A stretch of 64,000 nt of DNA from Rhodanobacter humi (GTDB lineage: Bacteria > Pseudomonadota > Gammaproteobacteria > Xanthomonadales > Rhodanobacteraceae), in the NCBI RefSeq assembly GCF_041107455.1, contig NZ_JBGBPY010000001.1, positions 3,286,001 to 3,350,000 of the forward strand, given 5' to 3'. Of the stretch, positions 1-7,951 are shown in pieces. The notes beneath the pieces were generated by a model, which worked only from the letters and a program-made list of their open reading frames with translations, was not told the origin of the DNA and ran no database searches. How positions within the stretch are numbered: the first letter of the stretch is position 1; the number at the start of each line of letters is the position of its first letter. The position numbers were made by a program, and so were the translations under genes.

Positions 1-2
1 GG

Positions 3-104
3 CGCACGCCCGAGGGCAGCCTGGCGCAGCGCACCTCGCCGGGTGCGGGCCACGACCTGCGCCTGGACGAATTGCATGATAGGCTTGGACGTCTAGACGG
101 CTGA
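3..104 (+). CDS. argH: C-terminal tail of an upstream gene, probably argininosuccinate lyase
   Basis: Only the last 33 codons are inside the window; the frame is open from the left edge and stops at TGA 102-104, 14 bp before proB. The residues SLAQRTSPGAG followed by a leucine-rich helix resemble the end of argininosuccinate lyases, which typically read S(V/L)xxRxSPGG near the C-terminus. In xanthomonads argH is the usual neighbour upstream of proB, which supports the call. The fragment is too short to be certain; any other arg-cluster gene cannot be excluded. Confidence 0.5.
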   Translation, partial: RTPEGSLAQRTSPGAGHDLRLDELHDRLGRLDG

Positions 105-118
105 ACGAGGTTCAGGTG

Positions 119-1291
119 ATGGCGGCTGTGGAAAGTGCGAGGCACTCGCTGGACCAGCCGCTGCCGCATTGGCGGCGTGCCGTGCTCAAGGTGGGCAGCA
201 ACCTGCTGGCGGCCGATGGCGGCGGCCTCACCGCGCGCCATGCGGCGGCTCTGGCCGGTTTCGTGGCCGCGAGCCATGCCGCCGGACGGCAGGTGGTGCT
301 GGTTTCCTCGGGCGCGGTGGCTGCGGGTCGCGCGCTGCTGCGCGAGCACGCGCCAGCCTCCGGCGACCTCGCGGCGCGGCAGGCGCTGGCGGCGCTGGGC
401 CAGGCGCCGATGATCGCGCTGTGGCAGTCGCTCTCGCCGCGGCCGGTGGCGCAGGTGCTGCTCACCCATGACGACCTGCGCAACCGCCGCCGCTACCTCA
501 ATGCGCGAACCACCTTGCGCGGCCTGCTGGCGCTGGACGTGCTGCCGGTGGTGAACGAGAACGACACCGTGGCGGTGGACGAACTGAAGCTGGGCGACAA
601 CGACAACCTTGCCGCCATCGTCGCCGCGCTGGTCGACGCCGACCTGCTGCTGATCGCCTCGGACGTAGCCGCGCTGTACAGCGCCGATCCGCGGCGCGAT
701 CCCGCCGCCGTGCCGCTGGCGCGCGTCGCCGCGCTCACGCCGGAGATCCTCGCCATGGCCGGCGGCAGCGGCAGCACGGTCGGCACCGGTGGCATGCGCA
801 CCAAGCTGGAAGCCGCGGCGAAGGCGGCCGCGGCGGGCATTCCCACCGCGCTGTTTGGCGGGCGCGACGAGGCGACCGTGCATGCACTGGCAGCGGGTCG
901 CCTGCACGGCACCCTGATCGACGCCGCGGGTACCCGCATGCAGGCGCGCAAGTACTGGCTGCGCCATGCGCCGGCCGCGCCGGGCTGCATCCGCGTGGAT
1001 GCCGGTGCGGCGCGTGCACTGGCCGGCGGTCGCGCCTCGCTGCTGCCGGGCGGCATCGCCGGGGCGCAGGGTGAATTCCAGCGCGGCGACCTGGTGGAGA
1101 TCACGGATGCCGACGGCAAGGCGGTGGCGCGCGGCCTCAGCCAGTACGCCGCCGCCGAGGTGCGCCGGCTGGCCGGCCGGCACAGCCGCGACATCGAGGC
1201 CGTGCTGGGCTACACCCATGGCCACGAGATCGTGCACCGCGACGACCTGGTTACGGTAGCGACCGAAACCACGGGAGGCATCGAGGCATGA
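119..1291 (+). CDS. proB: Glutamate 5-kinase
   Basis: Phosphorylates L-glutamate to gamma-glutamyl phosphate, the first step of proline synthesis, in the cytoplasm. About 390 residues with the amino-acid-kinase fold first (GSNLLA near the N-terminus, SSGAVAAG, the NENDTV and LGDNDNLAA substrate motifs, then [12 protein letters not shown]) and a C-terminal PUA domain from about residue 280. ATG 119 is preferred over the in-frame GTG 116 because GAACGAGG (103-110) then has an 8-nt spacing. The stop overlaps the proA start by 4 nt (ATGA), so the two are translationally coupled. Length and motifs match the full PUA-containing family; feedback inhibition by proline is known for the family, not visible here. 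Confidence 0.96.
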   Translation: MAAVESARHSLDQPLPHWRRAVLKVGSNLLAADGGGLTARHAAALAGFVAASHAAGRQVVLVSSGAVAAGRALLREHAPASGDLAARQALAALGQAPMIALWQSLSPRPVAQVLLTHDDLRNRRRYLNARTTLRGLLALDVLPVVNENDTVAVDELKLGDNDNLAAIVAALVDADLLLIASDVAALYSADPRRDPAAVPLARVAALTPEILAMAGGSGSTVGTGGMRTKLEAAAKAAAAGIPTALFGGRDEATVHALAAGRLHGTLIDAAGTRMQARKYWLRHAPAAPGCIRVDAGAARALAGGRASLLPGGIAGAQGEFQRGDLVEITDADGKAVARGLSQYAAAEVRRLAGRHSRDIEAVLGYTHGHEIVHRDDLVTVATETTGGIEA

Positions 1292-2544
1292 GCGAGATCC
1301 GATCCCTGGCGCTGGCCTGCCGCGAGGCGGTGCCGACGATCGCCGCGCTGGACAGCGCCGCCAAGGCGACGCTGTTGCGCGACATGGCGACGGCGCTGGA
1401 AGCGCGCTGTGACGACGTGCTTGCTGCCAATGCGCGCGACATGGCGGCGGCCGCGGCCAAGGGCGTGCAGGGCGCGATGCTGGATCGCCTGCGCCTGGAC
1501 GCGGCGCGCGTGGCGGGCATCGCCGCCGCGCTGCGCGAGGTGGCCGAATTGCCCGACCCGGTCGGCCAGGTGACGCGCCGCGAGACGCGGCCCAACGGTC
1601 TCACGGTGGAGCGCGTGCGCATCCCGCTGGGCGTGATCGCGATGATCTACGAGGCGCGTCCCAACGTCACCGCCGACGCCGCGGCGCTGTGCCTCAAGGC
1701 CGGCAACGCGGTGATCCTGCGCGGCGGTTCCGAGGCGATCCATTCCAACACCGCGATCGCCACCGCGCTGCACGAGGCCTTGCATGCGCACGGCTTGCCG
1801 GCAGCAACGGTGACGCTCGTGGAAGATTTGCGCCGCGACACCATGGTCGAGCTGCTGCAGCTCACCGACATCGTCGACCTCGCGATCCCGCGCGGCGGCG
1901 AGGGGTTGATCCGCTTCGTGGCCGAGCACGCGCGCGTGCCGGTGATCAAGCACTACAAGGGCGTGTGCCATCTCTACGTGGACCGCGCGGCCGATCTCGA
2001 TCTGGCGCTGGACCTGCTGATCGACGGCAAGACCTCGCGTCCCGGCGTGTGCAACGCGCTGGAAACCCTGCTGGTGCATCGCGACGTGGCCGCCGACTTC
2101 CTGCCGCGCGCCGCGCAGGCGCTGCGCGAACGCGGCGTGGAATGGCGCGGCGACGCGGCCAGCCGCGCGCTGGTGCCCGACATGCATGCGGCCAGCGAGG
2201 ACGACTACGCTGCCGAGTTCCTCGATCTGATCCTCGCCGTGCGCGTGGTGGACGACCTCGACGAAGCCATCGCCCATATCCGCCGCTACGGCTCCGACCA
2301 CACCGAAGTCATCGCCACCCGCGACGAAGCCGCGGCGCAACGCTTCGTGCAGGCGGTCCGCTCGGCGGTGGTGATGGTCAATGCTTCGTCGCGCTTCAGC
2401 GACGGCGGCGAACTGGGCCTCGGCGCCGAGATCGGCATCTCCACCACGCGGCTGCATGCCTACGGCCCCATGGGTGCCGAATCGCTCACCGTGGAGCGTT
2501 TCGTGGTGCACGGGGAGGGGCAGGTGAGGCATCCGCGGACCTGA
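1288..2544 (+). CDS. proA: Gamma-glutamyl phosphate reductase (glutamate-5-semialdehyde dehydrogenase)
   Basis: Reduces gamma-glutamyl phosphate with NADPH to glutamate-5-semialdehyde, which cyclises on the way to proline. 418 residues, the normal family length. Visible signatures are [17 protein letters not shown], the glycine-rich [10 protein letters not shown], and the catalytic cysteine within [12 protein letters not shown] at about residue 255, plus [19 protein letters not shown] near the C-terminus. It starts at ATG 1288 inside the proB stop codon, so proB and proA form one operon. After the stop, about 190 bp without a convincing gene precede a short leader frame and the pirin gene. 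Confidence 0.97.
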   Translation: MSEIRSLALACREAVPTIAALDSAAKATLLRDMATALEARCDDVLAANARDMAAAAAKGVQGAMLDRLRLDAARVAGIAAALREVAELPDPVGQVTRRETRPNGLTVERVRIPLGVIAMIYEARPNVTADAAALCLKAGNAVILRGGSEAIHSNTAIATALHEALHAHGLPAATVTLVEDLRRDTMVELLQLTDIVDLAIPRGGEGLIRFVAEHARVPVIKHYKGVCHLYVDRAADLDLALDLLIDGKTSRPGVCNALETLLVHRDVAADFLPRAAQALRERGVEWRGDAASRALVPDMHAASEDDYAAEFLDLILAVRVVDDLDEAIAHIRRYGSDHTEVIATRDEAAAQRFVQAVRSAVVMVNASSRFSDGGELGLGAEIGISTTRLHAYGPMGAESLTVERFVVHGEGQVRHPRT

Positions 2545-2738
2545 TCCGGTCATCGCGCGAGGTTGCTGTTGCCGGCCCGGCTCTTGGCCTCCCATATCGT
2601 TCACCCGGACCTGACGGGTCGTGGTATCCAATGCGTGCCGGTTCCCGCCGGGAGCCGCGCAGGCACACCGTCCGTTCGCCCTTCCCATCGCATCGGCGCC
2701 GGCAGGCATGCCCGTCGATTCCATGCGAGGAGTGTCGT

Positions 2739-2783
2739 GTGAACTTTCGCCTCATCCCCGCGGTATGCCGCAAGCCAGCATGA
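2739..2783 (+). CDS. Possible 14-residue leader peptide overlapping the pirin start
   Basis: A GTG start at 2739 lies 6 nt after a strong Shine-Dalgarno GAGGAG (2727-2732) and opens a 14-codon frame (VNFRLIPAVCRKPA) whose TGA overlaps the likely pirin ATG at 2780 (ATGA). The pirin start itself has no good ribosome site, so this mini-frame could deliver ribosomes by termination-reinitiation. Nothing in the peptide suggests a function, and it may be fortuitous. Confidence 0.25.
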   Translation: MNFRLIPAVCRKPA

Positions 2784-3619
2784 CATTGCGAACCATCCAG
2801 GCTCTCCTGCCTGCCCAGCGCGTCATCGACGACGGCGACATGCTGTTGTGGCGCGCGTTGCCGCTGCCGGCGCGCTCGTCGCTGGGGCCGTTCGTGTTCA
2901 TCGACCACTACCAGCACCGCAGCCGCCGCGGCATCGGCGATGCACCGCATCCGCACGCCGGCATCGAGGTGATCAGCTACCTGCTGGAGGGTGGCGTCGA
3001 GCATCGCGACAGTGCAGGTTTTCACGATCGACTGGGACCGGGCGATGCGCAGTGGATACGCGCAGGGCGCGGCATGCTGCACGCCGAGCAACCCACCGGT
3101 GGTCGTCACGGCCTGCAGCTGTGGACCAGCCTGCCGCCCGCGCAGAAACATGCCGAGCCCGCCTACGCCTCGTTCCGTGCCGCCGACATCCCCGAAATCC
3201 AGCGCGACGGCGCGCAGGTTCGGGTCATCGCCGGTTCGCTGGAAAGCGCCCGGGGGCCGATGCAGACCGCGACCCCGACCCTCTTTGCGCATATCCATCT
3301 GGCGCCGGGTGCCAGCGTCACGCTGCCGGTCGATCCCGGCATGGAGCTGGGCCTGTACGTCACGGATGGCCATATCGTCGGCGGCCCTGGTCGGGCGCTC
3401 GGTGCGGAGGCGCTGGCCGTGCTCTCGCCCGGCGAGCAAGTCAGCGTGACTGCCACCCGTGATGGCCCCGCCAGCGTCGCACTGCTGGGTGGCGAACCGG
3501 CCGAAGGTCCGATCCTGTTTTCCGGCCCGTTCGTCATGGACACCCCGGAGCGACTGGCGCAGGCGAAGCACGATTTCGCCAGCGGCAAGATGGGGCGGCT
3601 CGACGGCGTTCCGTTCTGA
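2780..3619 (+). CDS. Pirin family protein (cupin, quercetinase-like)
   Basis: Two-domain cupin of the pirin family, 279 residues from ATG 2780. The metal site is intact: PHPHAGIEVISYLLEG supplies two histidines, then VEHRDS and RGMLHAEQP give the remaining His and Glu ligands of the N-terminal cupin. Bacterial pirins of this type include quercetin 2,3-dioxygenases and redox-sensing co-regulators; the substrate here cannot be read from sequence. The open frame extends upstream to GTG 2621, but that stretch is low-complexity and not pirin-like; starts at 2765 or 2780 fit the family, and 2780 overlaps the leader stop. An isochorismatase-like gene follows 46 bp later. Confidence 0.9.
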   Translation: MTLRTIQALLPAQRVIDDGDMLLWRALPLPARSSLGPFVFIDHYQHRSRRGIGDAPHPHAGIEVISYLLEGGVEHRDSAGFHDRLGPGDAQWIRAGRGMLHAEQPTGGRHGLQLWTSLPPAQKHAEPAYASFRAADIPEIQRDGAQVRVIAGSLESARGPMQTATPTLFAHIHLAPGASVTLPVDPGMELGLYVTDGHIVGGPGRALGAEALAVLSPGEQVSVTATRDGPASVALLGGEPAEGPILFSGPFVMDTPERLAQAKHDFASGKMGRLDGVPF

Positions 3620-3665
3620 TTATTCCAACGATGCCTCGGCGCCATCACTCGTGCAGGAGTCTCCC

Positions 3666-4298
3666 ATGGCCAGCGAACCGATCCGTGATCCGAAATTCGA
3701 TCATCTGCTGACGCCGGAGAATTGCGCGTTCATCGTCATCGACTACCAGCCGGTCCAGGTCAGCTCGATCCGTTCGATGAACCAGGACGAACTGGTGTTC
3801 AACATCGTGCACAGCGCCAAGGCGGCGGTGAACTACGGGCTGCCGATCATCCATTCCACGGTCAATGTCGCCACCGGCAAGAACAAGCCGCCGATCCAGC
3901 CGCTGATGGACGTGCTGGGCGCCTATCCCACCCACGACCGCACCACGATCAACAGCTGGGAGGACGTCGGCTTCAGGCAGGCGGTGCTCGCGACCGGGCG
4001 CAGGAAGCTCGTCATGACCGCGTTGTGGACGGAGGCTTGCCTGGCCTTTCCCGCGCTCGACGCCTTGCGGGAAGGCTACGAGGTCTACGTGGTTGCCGAT
4101 GCGGTCGGCGGCACCTCGGTGGCGGCGCACGAGGCGGCCCTGCGCCGCATCGAGCAGGCCGGCGGCAAGCTGATCAGCAAGACGCAGCTCTATTGCGAGC
4201 TGCAGCGCGACTGGGCCCGCGAAAAGACCGTGCCGGGCTTCATGGACGTGTTCGAGAGCTGGGACGGTTTCAATCCCGAGAAGGGCATCAAGAAGTAG
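3666..4298 (+). CDS. Isochorismatase-like (YcaC-type) cysteine hydrolase
   Basis: 210-residue single-domain hydrolase of the isochorismatase superfamily. The triad can be seen: Asp in AFIVIDYQP near residue 25, a Lys in the NVATGKNKPP loop, and the nucleophilic Cys in ALWTEACLAFPALDAL near residue 125, a spacing and context close to YcaC-family proteins. Substrate is unknown for most of this family. ATG 3666 is preceded by GCAGGAGTC. It follows the pirin gene on the same strand after 46 bp and the two probably share a transcript; pirin plus YcaC-like hydrolase pairs are common in stress or aromatic-detoxification settings, which is only a hint of role. Confidence 0.88.
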   Translation: MASEPIRDPKFDHLLTPENCAFIVIDYQPVQVSSIRSMNQDELVFNIVHSAKAAVNYGLPIIHSTVNVATGKNKPPIQPLMDVLGAYPTHDRTTINSWEDVGFRQAVLATGRRKLVMTALWTEACLAFPALDALREGYEVYVVADAVGGTSVAAHEAALRRIEQAGGKLISKTQLYCELQRDWAREKTVPGFMDVFESWDGFNPEKGIKK

Positions 4299-4352
4299 GC
4301 AGCGACACACCGTTTCCATGCCGCGCCGTCGGAACCGGCGGCCACCGTGCCA

Positions 4353-4368
4353 GCACGCCTCAGCGTGC
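4353..4368 (+). terminator. Small hairpin after the pirin-hydrolase pair
   Basis: GCACGC-CTCA-GCGTGC forms a 6-bp stem with a 4-nt loop about 55 bp downstream of the hydrolase stop. There is no clear T-tract, so it is at best a weak terminator. The rest of 4299-4449 shows nothing gene-like. Confidence 0.3.
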
Positions 4369-4449
4369 CTTGGTCGCGCGCTTCCGGTCGCGGGCTCGTC
4401 GTGTTCTGATCACCATCGCCGGCCTTCCATCCATCCCATGGAGCGTTGA

Positions 4450-5826
4450 ATGAATCTTCCCATCGTGCCGATCGCTTCCCTCGCGGATCTCATGGCCGCC
4501 CTTTCCGGGCCGGGTCCGCGCACGCTCGAACTGCAGACCTCGGTGCCATGTCCGTTTTCCATCACCCTGCCGCCGGGATTCGCGCTGACAGGCAAGGGCA
4601 AGGACGGCTGCCTGCTGGTGTTCGGCAACGGTGATGGCATCGGGCTCACCGCCGGCAATCGCGTGGCCCATCTCACCGTGGTCGCCACGCCGTCGGCCCG
4701 CGCGATCTACACCCAGACCGGCTTCGCCGACATGGGCCGCATCGCGCTGGAAGACCTGGACGTCACCGGGCAAGTCTCCATCATCACCCGCAGCGGCACC
4801 GACAAGCTGGACCTGTTGGTGGACAAGCTGCACATCGCCGCCTGCGACGCACGCCGCTACAGCGAGCAGCCGCAGAAATACGGCGTCAACGTGTACCAGG
4901 GCGCGTTGACCGTCTACAACTTCAATGGCGACGCCAATTCGACCATCCGCGCCACGCTCACCGGCATCTCCATGGGCGCGAAGAACGCCCCGGTGCTCGG
5001 CTCGGGCATCTTCGTCAGCGGCTTCGGCGACCAAGGCGGCTGGGTCGAGATCGACAAGCTCACCACCGGCGCGGTGCATTCCTGCGGCATGCTGCCGTAC
5101 GGCACCGCGGACATCATCACCGCCGGCGTGTTCGTCGTGTACGGCGCGAAAGCGAAGCGGGTGGAACACTTCGGCGAAGTGGTCACCTACGGCGTCAACG
5201 ACATGGTGCTGGACACCTGGGGCACGGTTGAGGAGTGGATCGCGCACGCGCCGGTGGTGTCCTGGGGGCCCAGCGGTATCGGCTTCGTCAACTTCGGCAC
5301 CGTGGAGCGCTTCGTCGCCGAGCGCGAGATCGTCACCCACGGCCTCGGCGCGCGCGGCTTCAACCAGTACGACGGCACGGTGAAGGACATCCGCTTCAAG
5401 TCGATCGAGACCTTCGGCGACGGTTCCATCGGCATCCAGGTGAGCAAGCCGGTCGGCACCATCACGGTGGACGAGGGCATCACCACGCACGGTTCGGTCG
5501 GCAACACCCTGGTCAAGGGCGTCAACATGCAGCTGCCGGCCGAGGCTTTCAGCGTCAAGCCTTGCGGCGTGGTCGAGAAGCTGGTGGTGCAGGGCGACCT
5601 CGTCACCCATGGCGCCAAGGTCACGACCTACGCCGTCGAAGGCGGCAAGGTCGGCGCGGTCGACATCAGGGGCCGGGTGCTCGCGCACGGCCAGGATGCC
5701 AACGCCGTGCTGGTCGCCGCCAAGGGCTCCACGCCGCTGACCAACGTGCGCGCCAGCGCGGCGGCCGGTAAGGCCTTGGTCGTGGACGATGGCGAGGTTA
5801 CCGATCGGACCGGCTGGTCGGGTTAG
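4450..5826 (+). CDS. Cytosolic right-handed beta-helix protein, function unknown
   Basis: 458 residues without a signal peptide or membrane segment. After the first 40 residues the sequence consists of short hydrophobic strands and turns recurring about every 20-25 residues, for example VVTYGVNDMVLDTWG, APVVSWGPSGIGFVNFG, REIVTHGLGARGFNQYDG and EGITTHGSVGNTLVKGV, with a recurring (T/S)(H/Y/W)G strand end. This is the pattern of a parallel beta-helix as in pectate-lyase-like folds. No catalytic residues of known polysaccharide lyases could be recognised, and the lack of a secretion signal argues against a secreted lyase. ATG 4450 has GGAG seven nt upstream. It is the third plus-strand gene after the pirin and hydrolase. 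Followed by 134 bp (5827-5960) in which I see nothing. Confidence 0.75.
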   Translation: MNLPIVPIASLADLMAALSGPGPRTLELQTSVPCPFSITLPPGFALTGKGKDGCLLVFGNGDGIGLTAGNRVAHLTVVATPSARAIYTQTGFADMGRIALEDLDVTGQVSIITRSGTDKLDLLVDKLHIAACDARRYSEQPQKYGVNVYQGALTVYNFNGDANSTIRATLTGISMGAKNAPVLGSGIFVSGFGDQGGWVEIDKLTTGAVHSCGMLPYGTADIITAGVFVVYGAKAKRVEHFGEVVTYGVNDMVLDTWGTVEEWIAHAPVVSWGPSGIGFVNFGTVERFVAEREIVTHGLGARGFNQYDGTVKDIRFKSIETFGDGSIGIQVSKPVGTITVDEGITTHGSVGNTLVKGVNMQLPAEAFSVKPCGVVEKLVVQGDLVTHGAKVTTYAVEGGKVGAVDIRGRVLAHGQDANAVLVAAKGSTPLTNVRASAAAGKALVVDDGEVTDRTGWSG

Positions 5827-5960
5827 CGTCGCCGGCCCCCGCCTGCACCGCCTTCGCAGTAGTCAGTTGGCGAACTGCTCCGTACGGCGGTGGGCTGAGC
5901 AGGAGTGGCGGTCTTGTGCCGGACTTCCGGTGCCCGCTGATGGATCAACTTTAGGCAGAC

Positions 5961-7784
5961 TCAATAACCCGCGGCGAGCCCGGCGGGGCGCCTGGGATCG
6001 TTCGCGCCTTCCAGCAGGCCGGTTTCGGGGTCGACCATGATCGCCTCGTCGGCGCCGATCGAATGGCGCGTCTTGAACGTGTAGCCCATGGCTTCCAGCG
6101 TCTGCCGGGTCTGCGGCGTGACCAGGCCGGGCTCGACGTACACCACGTCGGGATACCACTGGTGGTGCATGCGCGGCGCGTCGATCGCCTGCTGCACGTT
6201 CATGCCGTAGTCGATCACGTTGACGATGCTCTCCATCGTGGTCGAGATGATGGTGGCGCTGCCGGGGCTGCCGGTGATCAGGAACGGCTTGCCGTCGCGC
6301 AGCACGATGGTGGGCGTCATCGAGCTGAGCGGGCGCTTGCCCGGCTCGATCTGGTTGATCACGCCCTGCACCAGCCCGGCGCCGTTCGCCTCGCCGGGCT
6401 TGCCGGTGAGGTCGTCCATCTCGTCGTTGAGGAAGAAGCCGGTGTCGCCGGCGATCTGCCGGATGCCGAACAGGTAGTTGATGGTGTAGGTCACCGCGAC
6501 GGCGGTGCCGTTCTTGTCCATCACCGAGTAGTGCGTGGTGTGGTCGCCTTCAGGCGGGCCCAGGCTGCCCTGGACCTCGGACGAGGGCGTGGCCTTGTCG
6601 GGCAGGATGGTGGCGCGCAGCTTGTCCAGGTGCCCGGCCGAGAGCAGCCGGTCGATCGGGTTGTGCACGAAGGCGGGGTCGCCGAGGTAGGTGTTGCGGT
6701 CGGCGAAGGCGCGGCGCTCCGCCTCGACCAGGTAGTGCAGGCTCCTGGGCGATCCGTAGCTCCATTGGCCGAGCGCGTAGGGCTCGACCAGCTTGAGGAT
6801 CATGCACACGGTGATGCCGCCGGAACTGGGCGGCGGCGCGGACACGACGGTGTAGCCACGGTAGTCGCACTGCACCGGCTTGTCCCACTGCACGGTGTAG
6901 TCGGCGAAGTCCTGCATCGAGAGGATGCCGTGGTTGGCCCGGCTCGCCGCGACCAGCTTGCGCGCGATCGGCCCCTTGTAGAACGCGTCGGTGCCGCCCT
7001 TGGAGATCAGTTCCAGTGTGTGCGCCAGCTGCGTCTGCACCAGGCGCTGGCCGGCGATGTACGGCTTGCCGTGGTCGAGGAAGATCGCCGCCACGTTCGG
7101 GTGCTTGGCGAAGTCCTTCACGCTGTCGTCGAGGATGTCCACGTCGCCCTGTTCGAGCACGTAGCCTTGCTTCGCCAGCTTGATCGCCGGCGCGATGACT
7201 TGCTGCAGCGGCATCGTGCCGTATTTCTTCAGCGCCTCGTCCAGTCCCATCACCGTGCCGGGCACGCCCACGCCGAGCCAGGTGTCGGTGCTGAGTCCCG
7301 GGACCAGGTTGCCCTTGGCGTCCTGGAACATCGTCGGCGTGGCTTTCAGCGGGGCCTTCTCGCGGAAGTCGAGGAAGACGTTGCGGCCGTCCCTGAAGTG
7401 GATGGTCATGAAGCCGCCACCACCGATGTTGCCGCAGCAGGGATGCACCACGGCCTCGGCGTAGCCGACCGCCACCGCGGCGTCGATGGCGTTGCCGCCC
7501 TGCTTGAGGATGTCCAGCCCGACCATGGTGGCCAGGTGCTGCGCACTGACCACCATGCCGTGCTTCGCGGTGACCGGTCTGGCCTTGGCCAGCGCCGCTT
7601 GGGTGGCGGCGGGTGCGCTGGCAATCGCGGGAGTCTTCGGGGCGGCATCGCGGGCGTGCAGCGGCAGGCAGCATGCGGCGATGGCCGCGGCCAGCAGGTG
7701 GCGTCGCCATCCCGGAAGGGGGCGATGCCTGTGCGCCGTGCAGCTCGGCCCTGTCGGGGCTCGCGTCGTGTCGCGGTCGGACAT
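5961..7784 (-). CDS. ggt: Periplasmic gamma-glutamyltransferase
   Basis: Cleaves gamma-glutamyl bonds (glutathione and other gamma-glutamyl peptides) by hydrolysis or transpeptidation in the periplasm. 607 residues from ATG 7784: a signal peptide around residues 24-45 (WRRHLLAAAIAACC), the large-subunit start HGMVVSAQH, and the self-processing Thr nucleophile in GDHTTHYSV at about residue 417, which becomes the N-terminus of the small subunit. PSSGGI lies upstream and the C-terminus ends with GANDPRRPAGLAAGY, typical of the family. The frame runs on upstream to 7913, but a conserved promoter with its -10 at 7816-7822 and GTGGAG 10 nt before ATG 7784 fix the shorter start. Predicted co-regulation with dgcN and the TonB receptor through that promoter. 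Confidence 0.95.
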   Translation of the reverse strand: MSDRDTTRAPTGPSCTAHRHRPLPGWRRHLLAAAIAACCLPLHARDAAPKTPAIASAPAATQAALAKARPVTAKHGMVVSAQHLATMVGLDILKQGGNAIDAAVAVGYAEAVVHPCCGNIGGGGFMTIHFRDGRNVFLDFREKAPLKATPTMFQDAKGNLVPGLSTDTWLGVGVPGTVMGLDEALKKYGTMPLQQVIAPAIKLAKQGYVLEQGDVDILDDSVKDFAKHPNVAAIFLDHGKPYIAGQRLVQTQLAHTLELISKGGTDAFYKGPIARKLVAASRANHGILSMQDFADYTVQWDKPVQCDYRGYTVVSAPPPSSGGITVCMILKLVEPYALGQWSYGSPRSLHYLVEAERRAFADRNTYLGDPAFVHNPIDRLLSAGHLDKLRATILPDKATPSSEVQGSLGPPEGDHTTHYSVMDKNGTAVAVTYTINYLFGIRQIAGDTGFFLNDEMDDLTGKPGEANGAGLVQGVINQIEPGKRPLSSMTPTIVLRDGKPFLITGSPGSATIISTTMESIVNVIDYGMNVQQAIDAPRMHHQWYPDVVYVEPGLVTPQTRQTLEAMGYTFKTRHSIGADEAIMVDPETGLLEGANDPRRPAGLAAGY

Positions 7785-7815
7785 TCGCTGGGTCTCCACG
7801 CCATGTCCGGGCAGC

Positions 7816-7880
7816 ATAGTCACAGCCACGGTGACCGCTCCAATGAAAAGACGGGCACAAGGCATAACCGGCGATTGCGG
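7816..7880 (-). promoter_or_regulatory. LysR-type promoter of ggt (copy A of a shared element)
   Basis: On the plus strand: ATAGTCA (7816-7822; -10 TGACTAT for ggt), exactly 17 bp, CCAATGAAAAG (7840-7850; -35 side CATTGG), exactly 12 bp, then CATAACCGGCGATTGCGG (7863-7880), a T-N11-A-like LysR box. The same parts with the same spacings occur upstream of dgcN and between the TonB receptor and M61 genes. Predicted transcript start near 7809 gives a 25-nt leader for ggt. Confidence 0.8.
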
Positions 7881-7901
7881 GCGCGCCGCTGCCATGGGCC
7901 G

Positions 7902-7942
7902 GTAGGAGCGCACCCCGGACTTGATCCGGGGTGCGCTCCTAC
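7902..7942. repeat. Perfect 18-bp inverted repeat (REP-like hairpin)
   Basis: GTAGGAGCGCACCCCGGA, a 5-nt loop CTTGA, then its exact complement. It sits 9 bp after the sulfotransferase stop (7952) and upstream of ggt. The GTAGGAGCG ends recur in the repeat cluster at 27142-27221, so this is a member of a dispersed hairpin family that may also terminate transcription. Confidence 0.75.
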
Positions 7943-7951
7943 AGGGGCGGC

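Noticed and set aside
7785-7913. Longer N-terminus for the gamma-glutamyltransferase
   Set aside because: The extension would lie upstream of the predicted transcript start and across the LysR-type promoter, and the signal peptide fits ATG 7784.
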